A DNA stretch of 64,000 bases, taken from assembly GCF_014075995.1 (NCBI RefSeq), contig NZ_CP055153.1, positions 5,146,001 to 5,210,000 on the forward strand, written 5' to 3'. The notes under the pieces were generated by a model that was not told the origin of the DNA, searched no databases, and saw only the letters and a list, made by a program, of their open reading frames with translations. Within the stretch, counting starts at the first letter, position 1. Every line of letters begins with the position of its first letter. Of this stretch, positions 29,907 through 39,516 are shown one piece after another. The position numbers and the translations under genes were made by a program. The DNA is from Adhaeribacter radiodurans. Its GTDB lineage: Bacteria; Bacteroidota; Bacteroidia; Cytophagales; Hymenobacteraceae.

Positions 29907-32327
29907 ATGGAAAATGCCGTCCAAGAAGGTAACTATATGATAAATGACCTGGCAAACAGAAAAGGAGAACTGTTTCCGGGTACCATAATAGATTGCCAGT
30001 ATAAAAATAACAACTTTTATTTTTATTGCGATAATAATGTAATTCTGCACATTAAAGCAATAACCGATAAAGTAATCCGGTTTCGATATGCGGTAGATGG
30101 TGATTTCGAAAAAGATTTTTCGTATGCTGTAGCGGAAACGTACCAACCAGAAAAACCAACTCTGGAATTTAAAGAAAAGACAGATCATTATCGCATTACC
30201 ACTAACCGGATTATAATTACTATTTGGAAAGAAAATTTATCCGTCAGAATTCTGGATAAATCCGGTACAGTTCTTATCGAAGACGAAAGAGGTTTTCATT
30301 GGGAATACAACCGGGAAACCGGTAACAACATTGTTAAAATATCGAAAAAAGTACAAAGCGGGGAGCACTATTACGGCTTAGGCGACAAATCCAGTAACAT
30401 GAATTTGCGGGGACGCCGGGTAGAAAACTGGGGCAGCGATACCTACGGTTATGGCAAAAACACCGATCCCCTATATAAAAATATTCCTTTCTACATTGGC
30501 CTGCACCAGAAAATAGCTTACGGTATGTTTTTCGATAACAGTTTCCGAAGCTTTTTTGATTTTGCCGCAGAACGAAGCAATGTAACCAGTTATTGGGCAC
30601 ATGGTGGAGAACTAAACTATTACTTTATTTACGGCCCCAAACTGGTAGAAGTAACTGAGCAGTATACCTGCTTAACGGGCAAACCAGAATTACCGCCCTT
30701 GTGGGTATTAGGGTATCACCAATGTAAGTGGAGCTATTATCCTGAAGAAAAAGTAAAAGAAATTGCCGCTGGCTTCCGTGACCGGCAGATTCCTTGTGAT
30801 GCCCTTTATCTGGATATTGATTATATGGAAGGTTTTCGGTGCTTTACCTGGAGCAAAGAATATTTTCCGAACCCCAAACGCATGTTGCAGGAATTAGCCC
30901 AGGAAGGGTTTAAAACTGTAGTTATTATTGATCCGGGAATTAAAATTGATAAAGATTATTGGGTGTACCAGGAAGGGATTGAAAACGATTATTTCTGCCA
31001 TCGGGCAGACGGCCCTTTAATGAAGGGCTCGGTGTGGCCGGGCTTATGTAATTTCCCGGATTTTACCCGCCCCGATGTACGGGAATGGTGGGCAGACTTG
31101 TTCAAAGGCTTATTAGAAGTTGGGGTAAAAGGTGTTTGGAATGATATGAATGAACCTGCCGTATTTGAACAAGGCACTTTCCCCGACGATGTACGGTTTG
31201 ACTATGATGGGCACCCGTGCAGTCATAAAAAAGCGCATAACATTTATGGTATGCAAATGGCCCGGGCTACTTACATGGGGGTTAAGAAATATGCTTACCC
31301 TAACCGCCCGTTTACCATTACCCGTTCGGGCTATTCCGGAGTACAACGTTTTGCTTCAACCTGGACCGGAGATAACATAGCCAGTTGGGAACATATGTGG
31401 CTGGCCAACATTCAGTGCCAACGCCTGAGCATTTCGGGATACTCGTTTGCCGGTTCAGACATTGGCGGATTTATTGAAACTCCCTCCGGCGAACTTTACA
31501 TAAGATGGTTGGCTTTAGGCGTATTCCACCCCTTTTGCCGCACACATTCTTCCGGAGATCATGGGGATCAGGAACCTTGGTCGTTTGGCGAAGAAAACAC
31601 GGCCTTAGCAAAGAAATTTATTCAATTGCGCTACCAGTTTATGCCATATATGTATACTACCTTCTGGCAGTATGTAACAAAAGGCACCCCAATGCTAAAG
31701 CCATTGGTTTACCTGGATCAGTATGATTCAGAAACGTACCTGCGCATGGCGGAATTTGGATTAGGCGACAATTTACTTGTATGCCCCATTACCCAGCCCG
31801 AAGCGGATGGTCGTTGGTTGTACTTGCCGCGGGGCAATTGGTATTATTACTGGACCGATGAATTGGTAGCAGGTGGTAAAGAAATTTGGGCTAACGCTGG
31901 TCTGGATCGTATTCCTTTATACGTGCAAGCCGGTGCCGTTATCCCGATGTTCCCGGTACTGCAATACGTAGGCGAAAAAGAAATTGAAGAACTAACTTTA
32001 CATGTATACCATAAAAACGGTGCGCACGAAAGTACCCTTTTTGAAGATGCCGGCGAAGGCTACGGCTATGAAACGGGAAACTGTATGGTAAAAAAATTCG
32101 CTACAATTGGCACTAGTTCCAGTTTGAGCCTGCAGCAAACCACCACCGGAACGTTCCTGGCTACTTACCAAACCTATAAAATAATAGTACATGGTTTACC
32201 TTTCGAAATAACGTCGGTTGAACTGGATGATCAGAGTATAGAAATTAGCCAAATAATAAAAGAGGAAGATTCAAACATTCAGATTATTTATACCAATGCT
32301 GATTTTAGAACATTAACTTTAAAATAG
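29907..32327 (+). CDS. Glycoside hydrolase family 31 (alpha-glucosidase type)
   Basis: Retaining alpha-glucosidase, 806 residues, full length. The N-terminal beta-sandwich includes GEHYYGLGDKS (152-162). In the barrel, WNDMNEP (411-417) gives nucleophile Asp413 and TWTGDN (485-490) gives acid/base Asp489; YHQCKWSYY and FAGSDIGGF are further GH31 hallmarks. No signal peptide is visible, so it is probably cytoplasmic and may act on glycogen-derived oligosaccharides. It faces the aldolase gene across a shared terminator. Confidence 0.93.
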   Translation: MENAVQEGNYMINDLANRKGELFPGTIIDCQYKNNNFYFYCDNNVILHIKAITDKVIRFRYAVDGDFEKDFSYAVAETYQPEKPTLEFKEKTDHYRITTNRIIITIWKENLSVRILDKSGTVLIEDERGFHWEYNRETGNNIVKISKKVQSGEHYYGLGDKSSNMNLRGRRVENWGSDTYGYGKNTDPLYKNIPFYIGLHQKIAYGMFFDNSFRSFFDFAAERSNVTSYWAHGGELNYYFIYGPKLVEVTEQYTCLTGKPELPPLWVLGYHQCKWSYYPEEKVKEIAAGFRDRQIPCDALYLDIDYMEGFRCFTWSKEYFPNPKRMLQELAQEGFKTVVIIDPGIKIDKDYWVYQEGIENDYFCHRADGPLMKGSVWPGLCNFPDFTRPDVREWWADLFKGLLEVGVKGVWNDMNEPAVFEQGTFPDDVRFDYDGHPCSHKKAHNIYGMQMARATYMGVKKYAYPNRPFTITRSGYSGVQRFASTWTGDNIASWEHMWLANIQCQRLSISGYSFAGSDIGGFIETPSGELYIRWLALGVFHPFCRTHSSGDHGDQEPWSFGEENTALAKKFIQLRYQFMPYMYTTFWQYVTKGTPMLKPLVYLDQYDSETYLRMAEFGLGDNLLVCPITQPEADGRWLYLPRGNWYYYWTDELVAGGKEIWANAGLDRIPLYVQAGAVIPMFPVLQYVGEKEIEELTLHVYHKNGAHESTLFEDAGEGYGYETGNCMVKKFATIGTSSSLSLQQTTTGTFLATYQTYKIIVHGLPFEITSVELDDQSIEISQIIKEEDSNIQIIYTNADFRTLTLK

Positions 32328-32344
32328 AGGCACATTGTATACAG

Positions 32345-32385
32345 AAACAAAAAGCCACCTGAAATAATCAGGTGGCTTTTTGTTT
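32345..32385. terminator. Bidirectional terminator between GH31 and aldolase genes
   Basis: Perfect 18-bp stem (32345-32362 with 32368-32385, GCCACCTGA core), 5-nt loop, A/T runs on both sides. It lies between convergent genes. Confidence 0.92.
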
Positions 32386-32407
32386 GTATCATTAATATGA
32401 AGAGTTT

Positions 32408-33484
32408 TTAATTACGGTTTAAGGCATTTAAATCGGCAAATGCTTCTTTTAAACGATCAATAAAAGTTTGTTCGCCGGAACGCAGCCACACGCGGGGATC
32501 ATAAAATTTCTTGTTCGGGCTATCCTCCCCTTCGGGGTTACCAATTTGCCCTTGAAGATAATCTTTTTTCTTTTCGTAGTAATTTTTTATTCCATCCCAA
32601 AATGCCCATTGCATATCCGTATCAATGTTCATTTTTACCGCTCCGTATTCAATAGCCTGGGTAATTTTTTCTTTTTCTGAACCAGAGCCACCGTGGAATA
32701 CAAAATTTACCGGATTAGGACCTGTTCCAAATTTTTCCTGAATATGTTCCTGCGAATTTCTCAGAATTTCAGGACGTAACTCTACGTTACCCGGTTTGTA
32801 AACGCCATGTACGTTACCAAAGGCCGCTGCAATAGTAAAATGATTACTAATAGCCTTTAAAGTTTCGTAAGCATAAGCCACGTGCTCAGGCTGGGTATAT
32901 AAATGGGAACTATCTATATCTGAGTTATCTACTCCATCTTCTTCACCACCAGTTACTCCTAATTCAATTTCAACTGTCATACCCATTTTATTCATTCTTT
33001 CGAAATAACGAGCACAGGTCTCAATATTTTCCTGAATATCTTCTTCAGATAAATCGAGCATGTGGGAGCTGTATAAAGGTTTGCCATGCTGAGCAAAGAA
33101 TTTTTCACCGGCATCTAACAAGCCATCAATCCAAGGTAATAATTTTTTAGCGGCATGGTCGGTATGCAGAATAACCGGAACCCCGTAGGCTTCGGCCATT
33201 AAATGAACGTGCTGCGCGCCGGAAACTGCCCCGGCAATAGCCGACTTTTGAGCATCGTTACTTAAACCTTTACCAGCAAAAAATTGAGCCCCACCGTGTG
33301 AGAATTGTATAATCACAGGTGAATTTACTAATTTAGCTGTTTCTAAAACTGCGTTTACCGAATTGGTACCAATAACATTCACCGCAGGTAAAGCAAAATT
33401 ATTTTTATTGGCGTAATCAAATAAGGCTTGTACATCGTCGCCAAACAAAACGCCGGGTTTAAATTTAGTCATTACATCACTCAT
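32408..33484 (-). CDS. fbaA: Class II fructose-bisphosphate aldolase
   Basis: Zinc-dependent cleavage of fructose-1,6-bisphosphate in glycolysis and its reverse in gluconeogenesis. The protein has 358 residues. Catalytic Asp109 and zinc ligand His110 lie in ILHTDHAAKK, with ELGVTGGEEDGVD and VFHGGSGSEKEKI (GGSGS phosphate loop) further on. Length and motifs fit the class IIA FbaA type. Monocistronic as far as visible. Confidence 0.95.
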   Translation of the reverse strand: MSDVMTKFKPGVLFGDDVQALFDYANKNNFALPAVNVIGTNSVNAVLETAKLVNSPVIIQFSHGGAQFFAGKGLSNDAQKSAIAGAVSGAQHVHLMAEAYGVPVILHTDHAAKKLLPWIDGLLDAGEKFFAQHGKPLYSSHMLDLSEEDIQENIETCARYFERMNKMGMTVEIELGVTGGEEDGVDNSDIDSSHLYTQPEHVAYAYETLKAISNHFTIAAAFGNVHGVYKPGNVELRPEILRNSQEHIQEKFGTGPNPVNFVFHGGSGSEKEKITQAIEYGAVKMNIDTDMQWAFWDGIKNYYEKKKDYLQGQIGNPEGEDSPNKKFYDPRVWLRSGEQTFIDRLKEAFADLNALNRN

Positions 33485-33657
33485 TACTATATTTTAATTA
33501 ATGTTGGGGTTTAATATTTAAAGAAGAAAAGGACAAACCTAATATTTTTAGTTTTTCAACTAGATGGGCACAATACTACCTTTTTTTATTGTAATTTAAA
33601 ATTAATGGCCTCACTTTTAACTAAAATAGCTTCCTAAACCATTAACCTATCAGAATT

Positions 33658-35013
33658 TTAAGGTACTTGTTGCATTTTTTGTAAATACTGCTGGCGAGCA
33701 AGTTCTAACTCTATTAATATTTCTTCGCGCTGTTTTAATAAGGTGTTAACTACTTTAGAGTCGTTAAAAAGTAAAACTTGAAGCCGCAGATGAGTTTGTA
33801 AATTTTTTACTCGACGAAAATAATGCAACACAAAAAAACCACTTAAGGGCAAGCTCAGAAAAAATAACAAGGTTAATAGCCCCGCCTGCGTGAAATACCA
33901 AAACAAATATAATTCTACCCCATAAAATAGTGGAAAAGTAAAAATACCCGTGGTAAGCAGAATAGGGGCTATAAATTCAGCTTCTTCGGTTAAAGCATTG
34001 GCTACTTTAGCGGGTATAATATAAGGTAAGTAGTTAGTAAGTAATCCAAATAAATAAAGCGGCAAACCAATTAGTAAAAACAAAATGGATGTGAACAACC
34101 ACTTTCCGAAATGCATCTTCCCTTCCGGAGAATAAAATACGGTTTCCTCTAAATGTAAGGCTTTTATCTGCTGTAAGTACGTCTTTAATTTATGCTGGAT
34201 ATTTTTTACCCTTTCGGAGTCGTGCCTTTTAAAATATTCCAAGCTAGCTACAATGGCGCGGGTAAGTTGAAATTCCTGTTCGGAATCGGTCTTTTCGCTA
34301 TTCGTTAATAAGTGATTTTTAAAAACAGTTTCTACCTGATATACCAGTTCATCGTCGGTATTAGAATGCGTATGTATAATGTTTGCTTCAAGCTCGGTTC
34401 TAATTTGATTGGTTAATTGGTAAACTGCCTTGCTAGCATCTTGCTGGTAAACAGAAGCTAAATTATTGACCACTATGGGCGGAGCAACATTTATTAATAA
34501 GTTACTCCTGAATCGGGTGGGTTCTAAATAATTTAATCCAATAGGCAATATCTTAACTTCCTGGGTAAAGTCTAAGCGGGCAGCGGCTCCCAAGGCAATA
34601 CGAGCCGCTCCAGTTTTTAATGGCCGCAGTCGTCGTTCGTTAAAGCTATTTCCTTCCGGAAAGATGAGCAAAGAGCCTTTAGCATTTAAAAATTCATAAC
34701 ATTTCTCAAAAGTACTTTCATTCGCTCCCGCTACTACTAACCCGTCTTCCCGGCGATAAACCGGAATAAGATTCATTCTTTGCAATAACCATTTCCGAAA
34801 AGGCGAACTAAAAACAGTGCTTTTAGCAATAAAGTAAATTTCCTGCTTAAACAAGGACGCAATTACAATAGGATCCATAAATGTATTTGGATGATTGGCT
34901 ACTAGTAAAAGTGGGCCTTTATCAGGCAAAGGTTGAGATAGTTTTACTTCAATTTTTTGATAGAATATCTTTAATGCTATCTTAAATATGATTTTGAGGA
35001 TAAAGTAAATCAT
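33658..35013 (-). CDS. 1-acyl-sn-glycerol-3-phosphate acyltransferase-like protein
   Basis: Membrane acyltransferase of the PlsC/LPLAT superfamily, 451 residues. An N-terminal hydrophobic anchor is followed by ANHPNTFMDP near residues 39-48. The His-Asp spacing is HX5D rather than the classic HX4D, as in the Bacteroidota and fungal GPAT-like branch as I recall it. The FPEGNSFNERRLRPLKTGAA block is the substrate-binding motif. From about residue 300 there are two or more long membrane segments. A role in phospholipid or aminolipid synthesis is inferred. Confidence 0.82.
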   Translation of the reverse strand: MIYFILKIIFKIALKIFYQKIEVKLSQPLPDKGPLLLVANHPNTFMDPIVIASLFKQEIYFIAKSTVFSSPFRKWLLQRMNLIPVYRREDGLVVAGANESTFEKCYEFLNAKGSLLIFPEGNSFNERRLRPLKTGAARIALGAAARLDFTQEVKILPIGLNYLEPTRFRSNLLINVAPPIVVNNLASVYQQDASKAVYQLTNQIRTELEANIIHTHSNTDDELVYQVETVFKNHLLTNSEKTDSEQEFQLTRAIVASLEYFKRHDSERVKNIQHKLKTYLQQIKALHLEETVFYSPEGKMHFGKWLFTSILFLLIGLPLYLFGLLTNYLPYIIPAKVANALTEEAEFIAPILLTTGIFTFPLFYGVELYLFWYFTQAGLLTLLFFLSLPLSGFFVLHYFRRVKNLQTHLRLQVLLFNDSKVVNTLLKQREEILIELELARQQYLQKMQQVP

Positions 35014-35500
35014 CGTATTGATTGCCCCACATTAAAGTTCAAGAATTGTAAGCTATTAAATATACGCAAGTATGCTTACTCTATAAAAACTCTTAAAGTT
35101 TACGAACTAGTAACTAAACCTCCTCCCCATTGCATAACCACTATTTTAATTAGTAAAACATACTTTTAAACAAATAGTACTTCCAAATTTTAATACATTA
35201 TTATTTAAAATAGCGTATTTACATAATTACCTCCTCTAATTAGAGTACTTAATAGGTATTTCCACCTTCATCAACTATCTATTTAGCTAAATAATCAACC
35301 CAAAATCAATTAATGATCATATTCAGACTGACAATAGCGAAATTTAATACGTTTTTATTCAAACACCCTATTTTAACAAGTCATTTACATACTTTTAGTA
35401 ATTTATTTAAAAATTTGCCATTAAAAATTAGGCATTATTTTAAAAATATTATTATGTTTGAATCGTTGAACAATTATTAATCACATTTAATTTCTAACCC
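35014..35500. other. AT-rich gap upstream of amtB
   Basis: 487 nt with no plausible gene. TATGTTTG at 35453-35460 fits the -7 element 41 nt before the amtB ATG; no TTTG sits at the right distance upstream. The rest is AT-rich without obvious repeats. Confidence 0.45.
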
Positions 35501-36829
35501 ATGAAAGAAAAATTATCTATCGTTCCCTTCTCTATGCTGGTAATTGTCAGCGTACTGGGTGTTGCCTTATCGGGAGTACCCGGAACCATGCCTACTGAAG
35601 GCTTAAACTCCGGTGACATAGCCTGGATGCTGGCAGCAACAGGTTTGGTTTTACTAATGACTCCCGGTCTGGCATTGTTTTACGGAGGCATGGTAAATGC
35701 TAAAAACGTTATTTCAACGATGTTGCAAAGTTTTATTTGCATGGGTATAATCAGTATTCTTTGGATTGTGGTAGGTTTTAGCCTGGCTTTTGGTGACTCT
35801 ATCGGCGGTTTTATTGGTGACCCCCGCACTTACTTTATGTTTAACGGAGTACTCGAAAGCAAGCCTTGGCCACTAGCTGCCACCATTCCGTTGGTATTAT
35901 TTGCTTTCTTCCAATTAAAGTTTGCGGTAATTACGCCAGCTTTAATAACTGGCTCTTTTTCTGAAAGAATTCGTTTTACCTCTTATATCTTATTAGCTTG
36001 TTTGTTTAGTATGTTTATTTATGCGCCTATTGCGCATTGGACCTGGCACCCAGAGGGTTTCTTGTTTAAAATGGGCGTTTTAGACTTTGCGGGCGGTACG
36101 GTAGTACACATTTCGGCGGGTTGTGCTGCTTTGGCTTCTGCTATTTACTTAGGCAAACGCAAACAAGAAATTGCGCATACTACTCCAGCTAATATTCCAT
36201 TTGTTTTAGTGGGTACCGGTTTACTTTGGTTCGGCTGGTTTGGTTTTAACGCCGGTTCGGCAGTAAGTGCCAGTGGATTAGCCGCTTCTGCTTTTGCAAC
36301 TACTAATACTGCCGCTGCTGCTGCTGGTATAGCCTGGATTTTATTTGATGCATTCCGGGGTAAAAAACCTTCTGCTATGGGCTTCTGTATTGGGGTTGTA
36401 GTTGGTTTAGTAGCCATTACTCCTGCTGCAGGTTTTGTAGGTATTTCTGTAAGTATTTTTATTGGTACAGTAGCTGCTATTATCAGTAACCTGGCGGTAT
36501 CCTGGAGAGGTAAATCCAGCTTAGACGATACTCTGGATGTATTTCCTTGCCACGGAGTAGGCGGTATTGTAGGTATGTTAATGACCGGTATTTTTGCTCA
36601 TCAAGGCATTAACCCTGGTAACACTACCGGAAACGGTTTATTTTACGGCGAAACAAAATTATTCTTAATTCACTTAACTGCCCTAGGCATTGTAGTAGCC
36701 TTCTCTTTCCTGGGTACTTTCGTACTATTGAAAATTACAGATCTCATCACGCCATTACGAGTATCTGAAGAAGAAGAAAACATCGGCTTGGATGTATCGC
36801 AACACGAAGAAAAGTTATTGGTAGCTTAA
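35501..36829 (+). CDS. amtB: Ammonium transporter
   Basis: Amt/MEP/Rh channel for ammonium uptake, 442 residues and about eleven to twelve membrane segments. The N-terminal hydrophobic segment may be a cleaved signal or an extra helix. Signatures are TPGLALFYGGMVNAKN near residues 54-69, FAGGTVVHISAG (first pore histidine region) and DVFPCHGVGGIVGMLMTG (second). The C-terminus is short and acidic. No glnK gene is adjacent, although it often is in other bacteria, so control must be elsewhere or absent. Confidence 0.95.
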   Translation: MKEKLSIVPFSMLVIVSVLGVALSGVPGTMPTEGLNSGDIAWMLAATGLVLLMTPGLALFYGGMVNAKNVISTMLQSFICMGIISILWIVVGFSLAFGDSIGGFIGDPRTYFMFNGVLESKPWPLAATIPLVLFAFFQLKFAVITPALITGSFSERIRFTSYILLACLFSMFIYAPIAHWTWHPEGFLFKMGVLDFAGGTVVHISAGCAALASAIYLGKRKQEIAHTTPANIPFVLVGTGLLWFGWFGFNAGSAVSASGLAASAFATTNTAAAAAGIAWILFDAFRGKKPSAMGFCIGVVVGLVAITPAAGFVGISVSIFIGTVAAIISNLAVSWRGKSSLDDTLDVFPCHGVGGIVGMLMTGIFAHQGINPGNTTGNGLFYGETKLFLIHLTALGIVVAFSFLGTFVLLKITDLITPLRVSEEEENIGLDVSQHEEKLLVA

Positions 36830-36863
36830 TTGAGCTTACCGGAGAAACTCTAAATAAAAACTA

Positions 36864-36909
36864 AAAAAGCAGAAAGCGGTTCCTAATCAGGAACCGCTTT
36901 CTGCTTTTT
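36864..36909 (+). terminator. Terminator after amtB
   Basis: A perfect 21-bp stem (36864-36884 with 36889-36909, GCAGAAAGCGGTTCC core), 4-nt loop and T tract. Confidence 0.93.
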
Positions 36910-37069
36910 AGCCAATAGTAAGAAAGAGAAATAAGTATTAAGACATTAGATGTTAAATTCCTATATAATAAATTAATTAAATATCCACCTTGTATAATAA
37001 CAATCTCGGCATCCAGTTTAGTAAACTAATGTCATTTAGTTATTAAACATACTTGGAAGCAAAAACTAC

Positions 37070-37900
37070 TTAAAAAATAATAGTCCGGTTTCCGCTAATA
37101 AATACTTTATCTGCAAAAACTAATTTTAGCGCCTGCGCCAGCACAATTTTTTCAACATCCCGACCCGATTGGGCCATGTCGCGGGCGCTATGGGCGTGAT
37201 TTACCTGAATAACGTTTTGCGCAATAATAGGCCCTTCGTCTAATTCATTACTTACAAAATGCGCAGTTGCCCCAATAATCTTTACTCCTCGCTCGTAGGC
37301 TTGCTTATAAGGGTTAGCTCCAATAAAAGCGGGTAAGAAGGAATGATGAATATTGATAATGCGGCCGGGAAACTGCGCGACAAAGCCTGAGCTAAGTACC
37401 CGCATGTATTTGGCTAATACAATATACTCGGGTTGGTAACTTTTAACTACTTGCGCTATTTCCTCGTCGTGTTCTTCGCGGGTTTTATCTTGGTGGGTTA
37501 CATAATGGAACTGGATTCCGAAACGTGTTACCAAGGGCTCTAATACATCATAGTTTCCAATTACCGCCAGAATATTGGCCTGCAAATCGTTAAACTCGTA
37601 GCGCAACAATAAATCGCCGAGGCAATGATGCTCTTTAGTAACCAGAATAACAATGTTTTTCTTTTGCTGAGGCAGCAGTTGAATATTTACGCCGGCGGGT
37701 AATACCGTGTACAGTTCGGCGGTAACTTGTTCTACCTGTAATTCGCCTTCTACTTCGGCACGCATGTAAAAATGATTTAAAGTATTATCTACAAACTCAT
37801 CGTTGCTGATAATATTTAAATTATAATTAAAAACCACGCGGGTAATGTCATAGATCAACCCTTTCCGGTCGGGGCAATCAATGCGTAAGGTGTAAATCAT
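37070..37900 (-). CDS. purU: Formyltetrahydrofolate deformylase
   Basis: Hydrolyses 10-formyl-THF to formate and THF, supplying formate for purine synthesis and balancing one-carbon pools. The start at 37900 gives MIYTLRIDCPDRKGLIYDIT, an N-terminal ACT domain, and 276 residues; the longer upstream ATG at 37960 adds a non-homologous tail. The C-terminal formyltransferase-like half has NIHHSFLPAFIGANPY and GATAHFVSNELDEGPII, both family hallmarks. Confidence 0.94.
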   Translation of the reverse strand: MIYTLRIDCPDRKGLIYDITRVVFNYNLNIISNDEFVDNTLNHFYMRAEVEGELQVEQVTAELYTVLPAGVNIQLLPQQKKNIVILVTKEHHCLGDLLLRYEFNDLQANILAVIGNYDVLEPLVTRFGIQFHYVTHQDKTREEHDEEIAQVVKSYQPEYIVLAKYMRVLSSGFVAQFPGRIINIHHSFLPAFIGANPYKQAYERGVKIIGATAHFVSNELDEGPIIAQNVIQVNHAHSARDMAQSGRDVEKIVLAQALKLVFADKVFISGNRTIIF

Positions 37901-37962
37901 TTTGGGTTGTAAATTCCTTTTTTTGGATGATAGTAGCAATATAGAATAGCATACGCACAAAA

Positions 37963-37991
37963 AAAGCCTTCTGCTACAAACAGAAGGCTTT
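37963..37991 (-). terminator. Terminator after the Dabb gene
   Basis: An 11-bp stem (37963-37973 with 37981-37991, GCCTTCTG core) with 7-nt loop and a T tract on the minus strand, 13 nt past the Dabb stop. Confidence 0.85.
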
Positions 37992-38003
37992 AATATTTTT
38001 AAA

Positions 38004-38306
38004 TTATACCGTTTCAGAATCGTAAATCTGCACGCGCTCCCAATATTGTTGGCAGGTTTCTACAAATTTAAGGTGGGTAGGATCTACCTGGTAGGCATCG
38101 TGATCAGCCAGATTTTCAAAAACCAGCAACAACGAATACGAATACGAACGATCAATAACCGGTCGATCCGTAGAAGCGGGTTTTCCTACGTCGCCTAATT
38201 TTACATGCTTTATGGGCAACAAAGATTTTACACCCGCCTCAAAGGCTGACTGCTGTTCTTGGTTTAATTCTGGTTTTAAAAAGAAAAATACGTGATGTAC
38301 AAACAT
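38004..38306 (-). CDS. Dabb family protein (stress-responsive alpha/beta barrel)
   Basis: A 100-residue protein of the ferredoxin-like Dabb family. It begins MFVHHVFFFLKPELNQEQ, then has SLLLVFENLADHDAYQVDPT and HLKFVETCQQYWERV, the usual pattern of the domain. Members form dimers; the substrate, if any, is unknown. It lies between cutC and purU in the same direction but has its own terminator. Confidence 0.85.
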   Translation of the reverse strand: MFVHHVFFFLKPELNQEQQSAFEAGVKSLLPIKHVKLGDVGKPASTDRPVIDRSYSYSLLLVFENLADHDAYQVDPTHLKFVETCQQYWERVQIYDSETV

Positions 38307-38571
38307 AAAGGCAGATTTAAGATGAATATGGCCGGCAATTTATAGGTTTCTGAAAATATTGCCTACTTAATTTTTAAAATCTAAATAGTTGTTGTTTGTT
38401 CGCTCTGCTGTTTTTAATTACACTGCGTTAAACTGGAAGCAGAAAAATCGGTAATATTTTAGCCTAATGGCTATTAAGAAAGTACCTTTAAACTGCTACT
38501 TACAAACCCTACAGTGAAGGCTACACTGCTTCTTATTATAACCCAGACAACATTTAATAAAAAACGAACAA
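38307..38571. other. Gap between cutC and the Dabb gene
   Basis: 265 nt, AT-rich; I see no gene, terminator or convincing promoter in it. Confidence 0.4.
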
Positions 38572-39324
38572 CTAACTCGTTTGCAAGGCTTGTTGGGTTC
38601 GGGCTACTTTCTGAGCATTGGTAAAAGTAAGTTCGTACTCAGGTACACGTAATTCCCCGCCCATAAAAGCATTCGGGTTCCGGTAAGTCATAGGACTGGG
38701 CAACTTTTCGCGGGCCGTTAAATGGTATTCCTTTGCTTGGGTTTCGCGGTGTAAACGAGCAATATTTCGGTCGGTGATGCCTCCTCCGGGCATTATTACT
38801 ATTTTGTCTTTGGCTCTTTGGATTAACTGCGCTATTAATTCGGATCCTTCTAAAGCAGATTTTTCCTGACCAGATGTAAGTATGCGTTCTACTCCTAGAT
38901 CTATTAATTGGTCTAAGGCTCGCATGGGATCGGCTACCATGTCAAATGCCCGATGGAAAGTTATTTTAAGAGGCCGGGCTTGTTCAATTAATGCAGCGGT
39001 ACGTTCTACATCTATGTTACCATCGGGTAATAGTACACCCAGAACAACTCCATCAGCTCCCAAACTTTTTATCATTTCCAGGTCGTACTGCATTATGGCA
39101 AATTCTTCGTCGGTATAGCAGAAATCGCCGCCCCGCGGCCGGAGAAGAACATGAATCGGAATAGTAATTTTCTGACGCGCCAGACGTAAACAGCCAGCGG
39201 TTGGGGTGGTTCCCCCTTCAAACAAGTTCGCACATAATTCTACCCGGGCCGCTCCTCCTTGCTCGGCTTGCACACAAGAATAAACCGAATCGGTACAAAT
39301 TTCCAGTATAAGTTGATCTATCAT
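38572..39324 (-). CDS. cutC: Copper homeostasis protein CutC family
   Basis: CutC TIM-barrel protein, 250 residues. Signatures are LEICTDSVYSCVQAEQGGAA at residues 6-25, RVELCANLFEGGTTPT, HVLLRPRGGDFCYTDEE and FHRAFDMVADPM. The family is named for a copper link in E. coli, but its direct role in copper handling is disputed and its activity is unknown. The neighbours give no metal context. Confidence 0.92.
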   Translation of the reverse strand: MIDQLILEICTDSVYSCVQAEQGGAARVELCANLFEGGTTPTAGCLRLARQKITIPIHVLLRPRGGDFCYTDEEFAIMQYDLEMIKSLGADGVVLGVLLPDGNIDVERTAALIEQARPLKITFHRAFDMVADPMRALDQLIDLGVERILTSGQEKSALEGSELIAQLIQRAKDKIVIMPGGGITDRNIARLHRETQAKEYHLTAREKLPSPMTYRNPNAFMGGELRVPEYELTFTNAQKVARTQQALQTS

Positions 39325-39516
39325 GAATTAAAAAATATAAAATTTAGTAAATAGTTTGATTTACTTACTAATTAGGGTTCCCTTTAAGTAATGAGTAATT
39401 CTATAGGCGAATAGCCGGTGTAAAAAAAGTAAAATATACCGACAAATCATTTTATTACTGATTTTTACTGAACGAACCTCAACAACATTTTTAGTTTAAA
39501 ATAAAGAAATTAGGTT

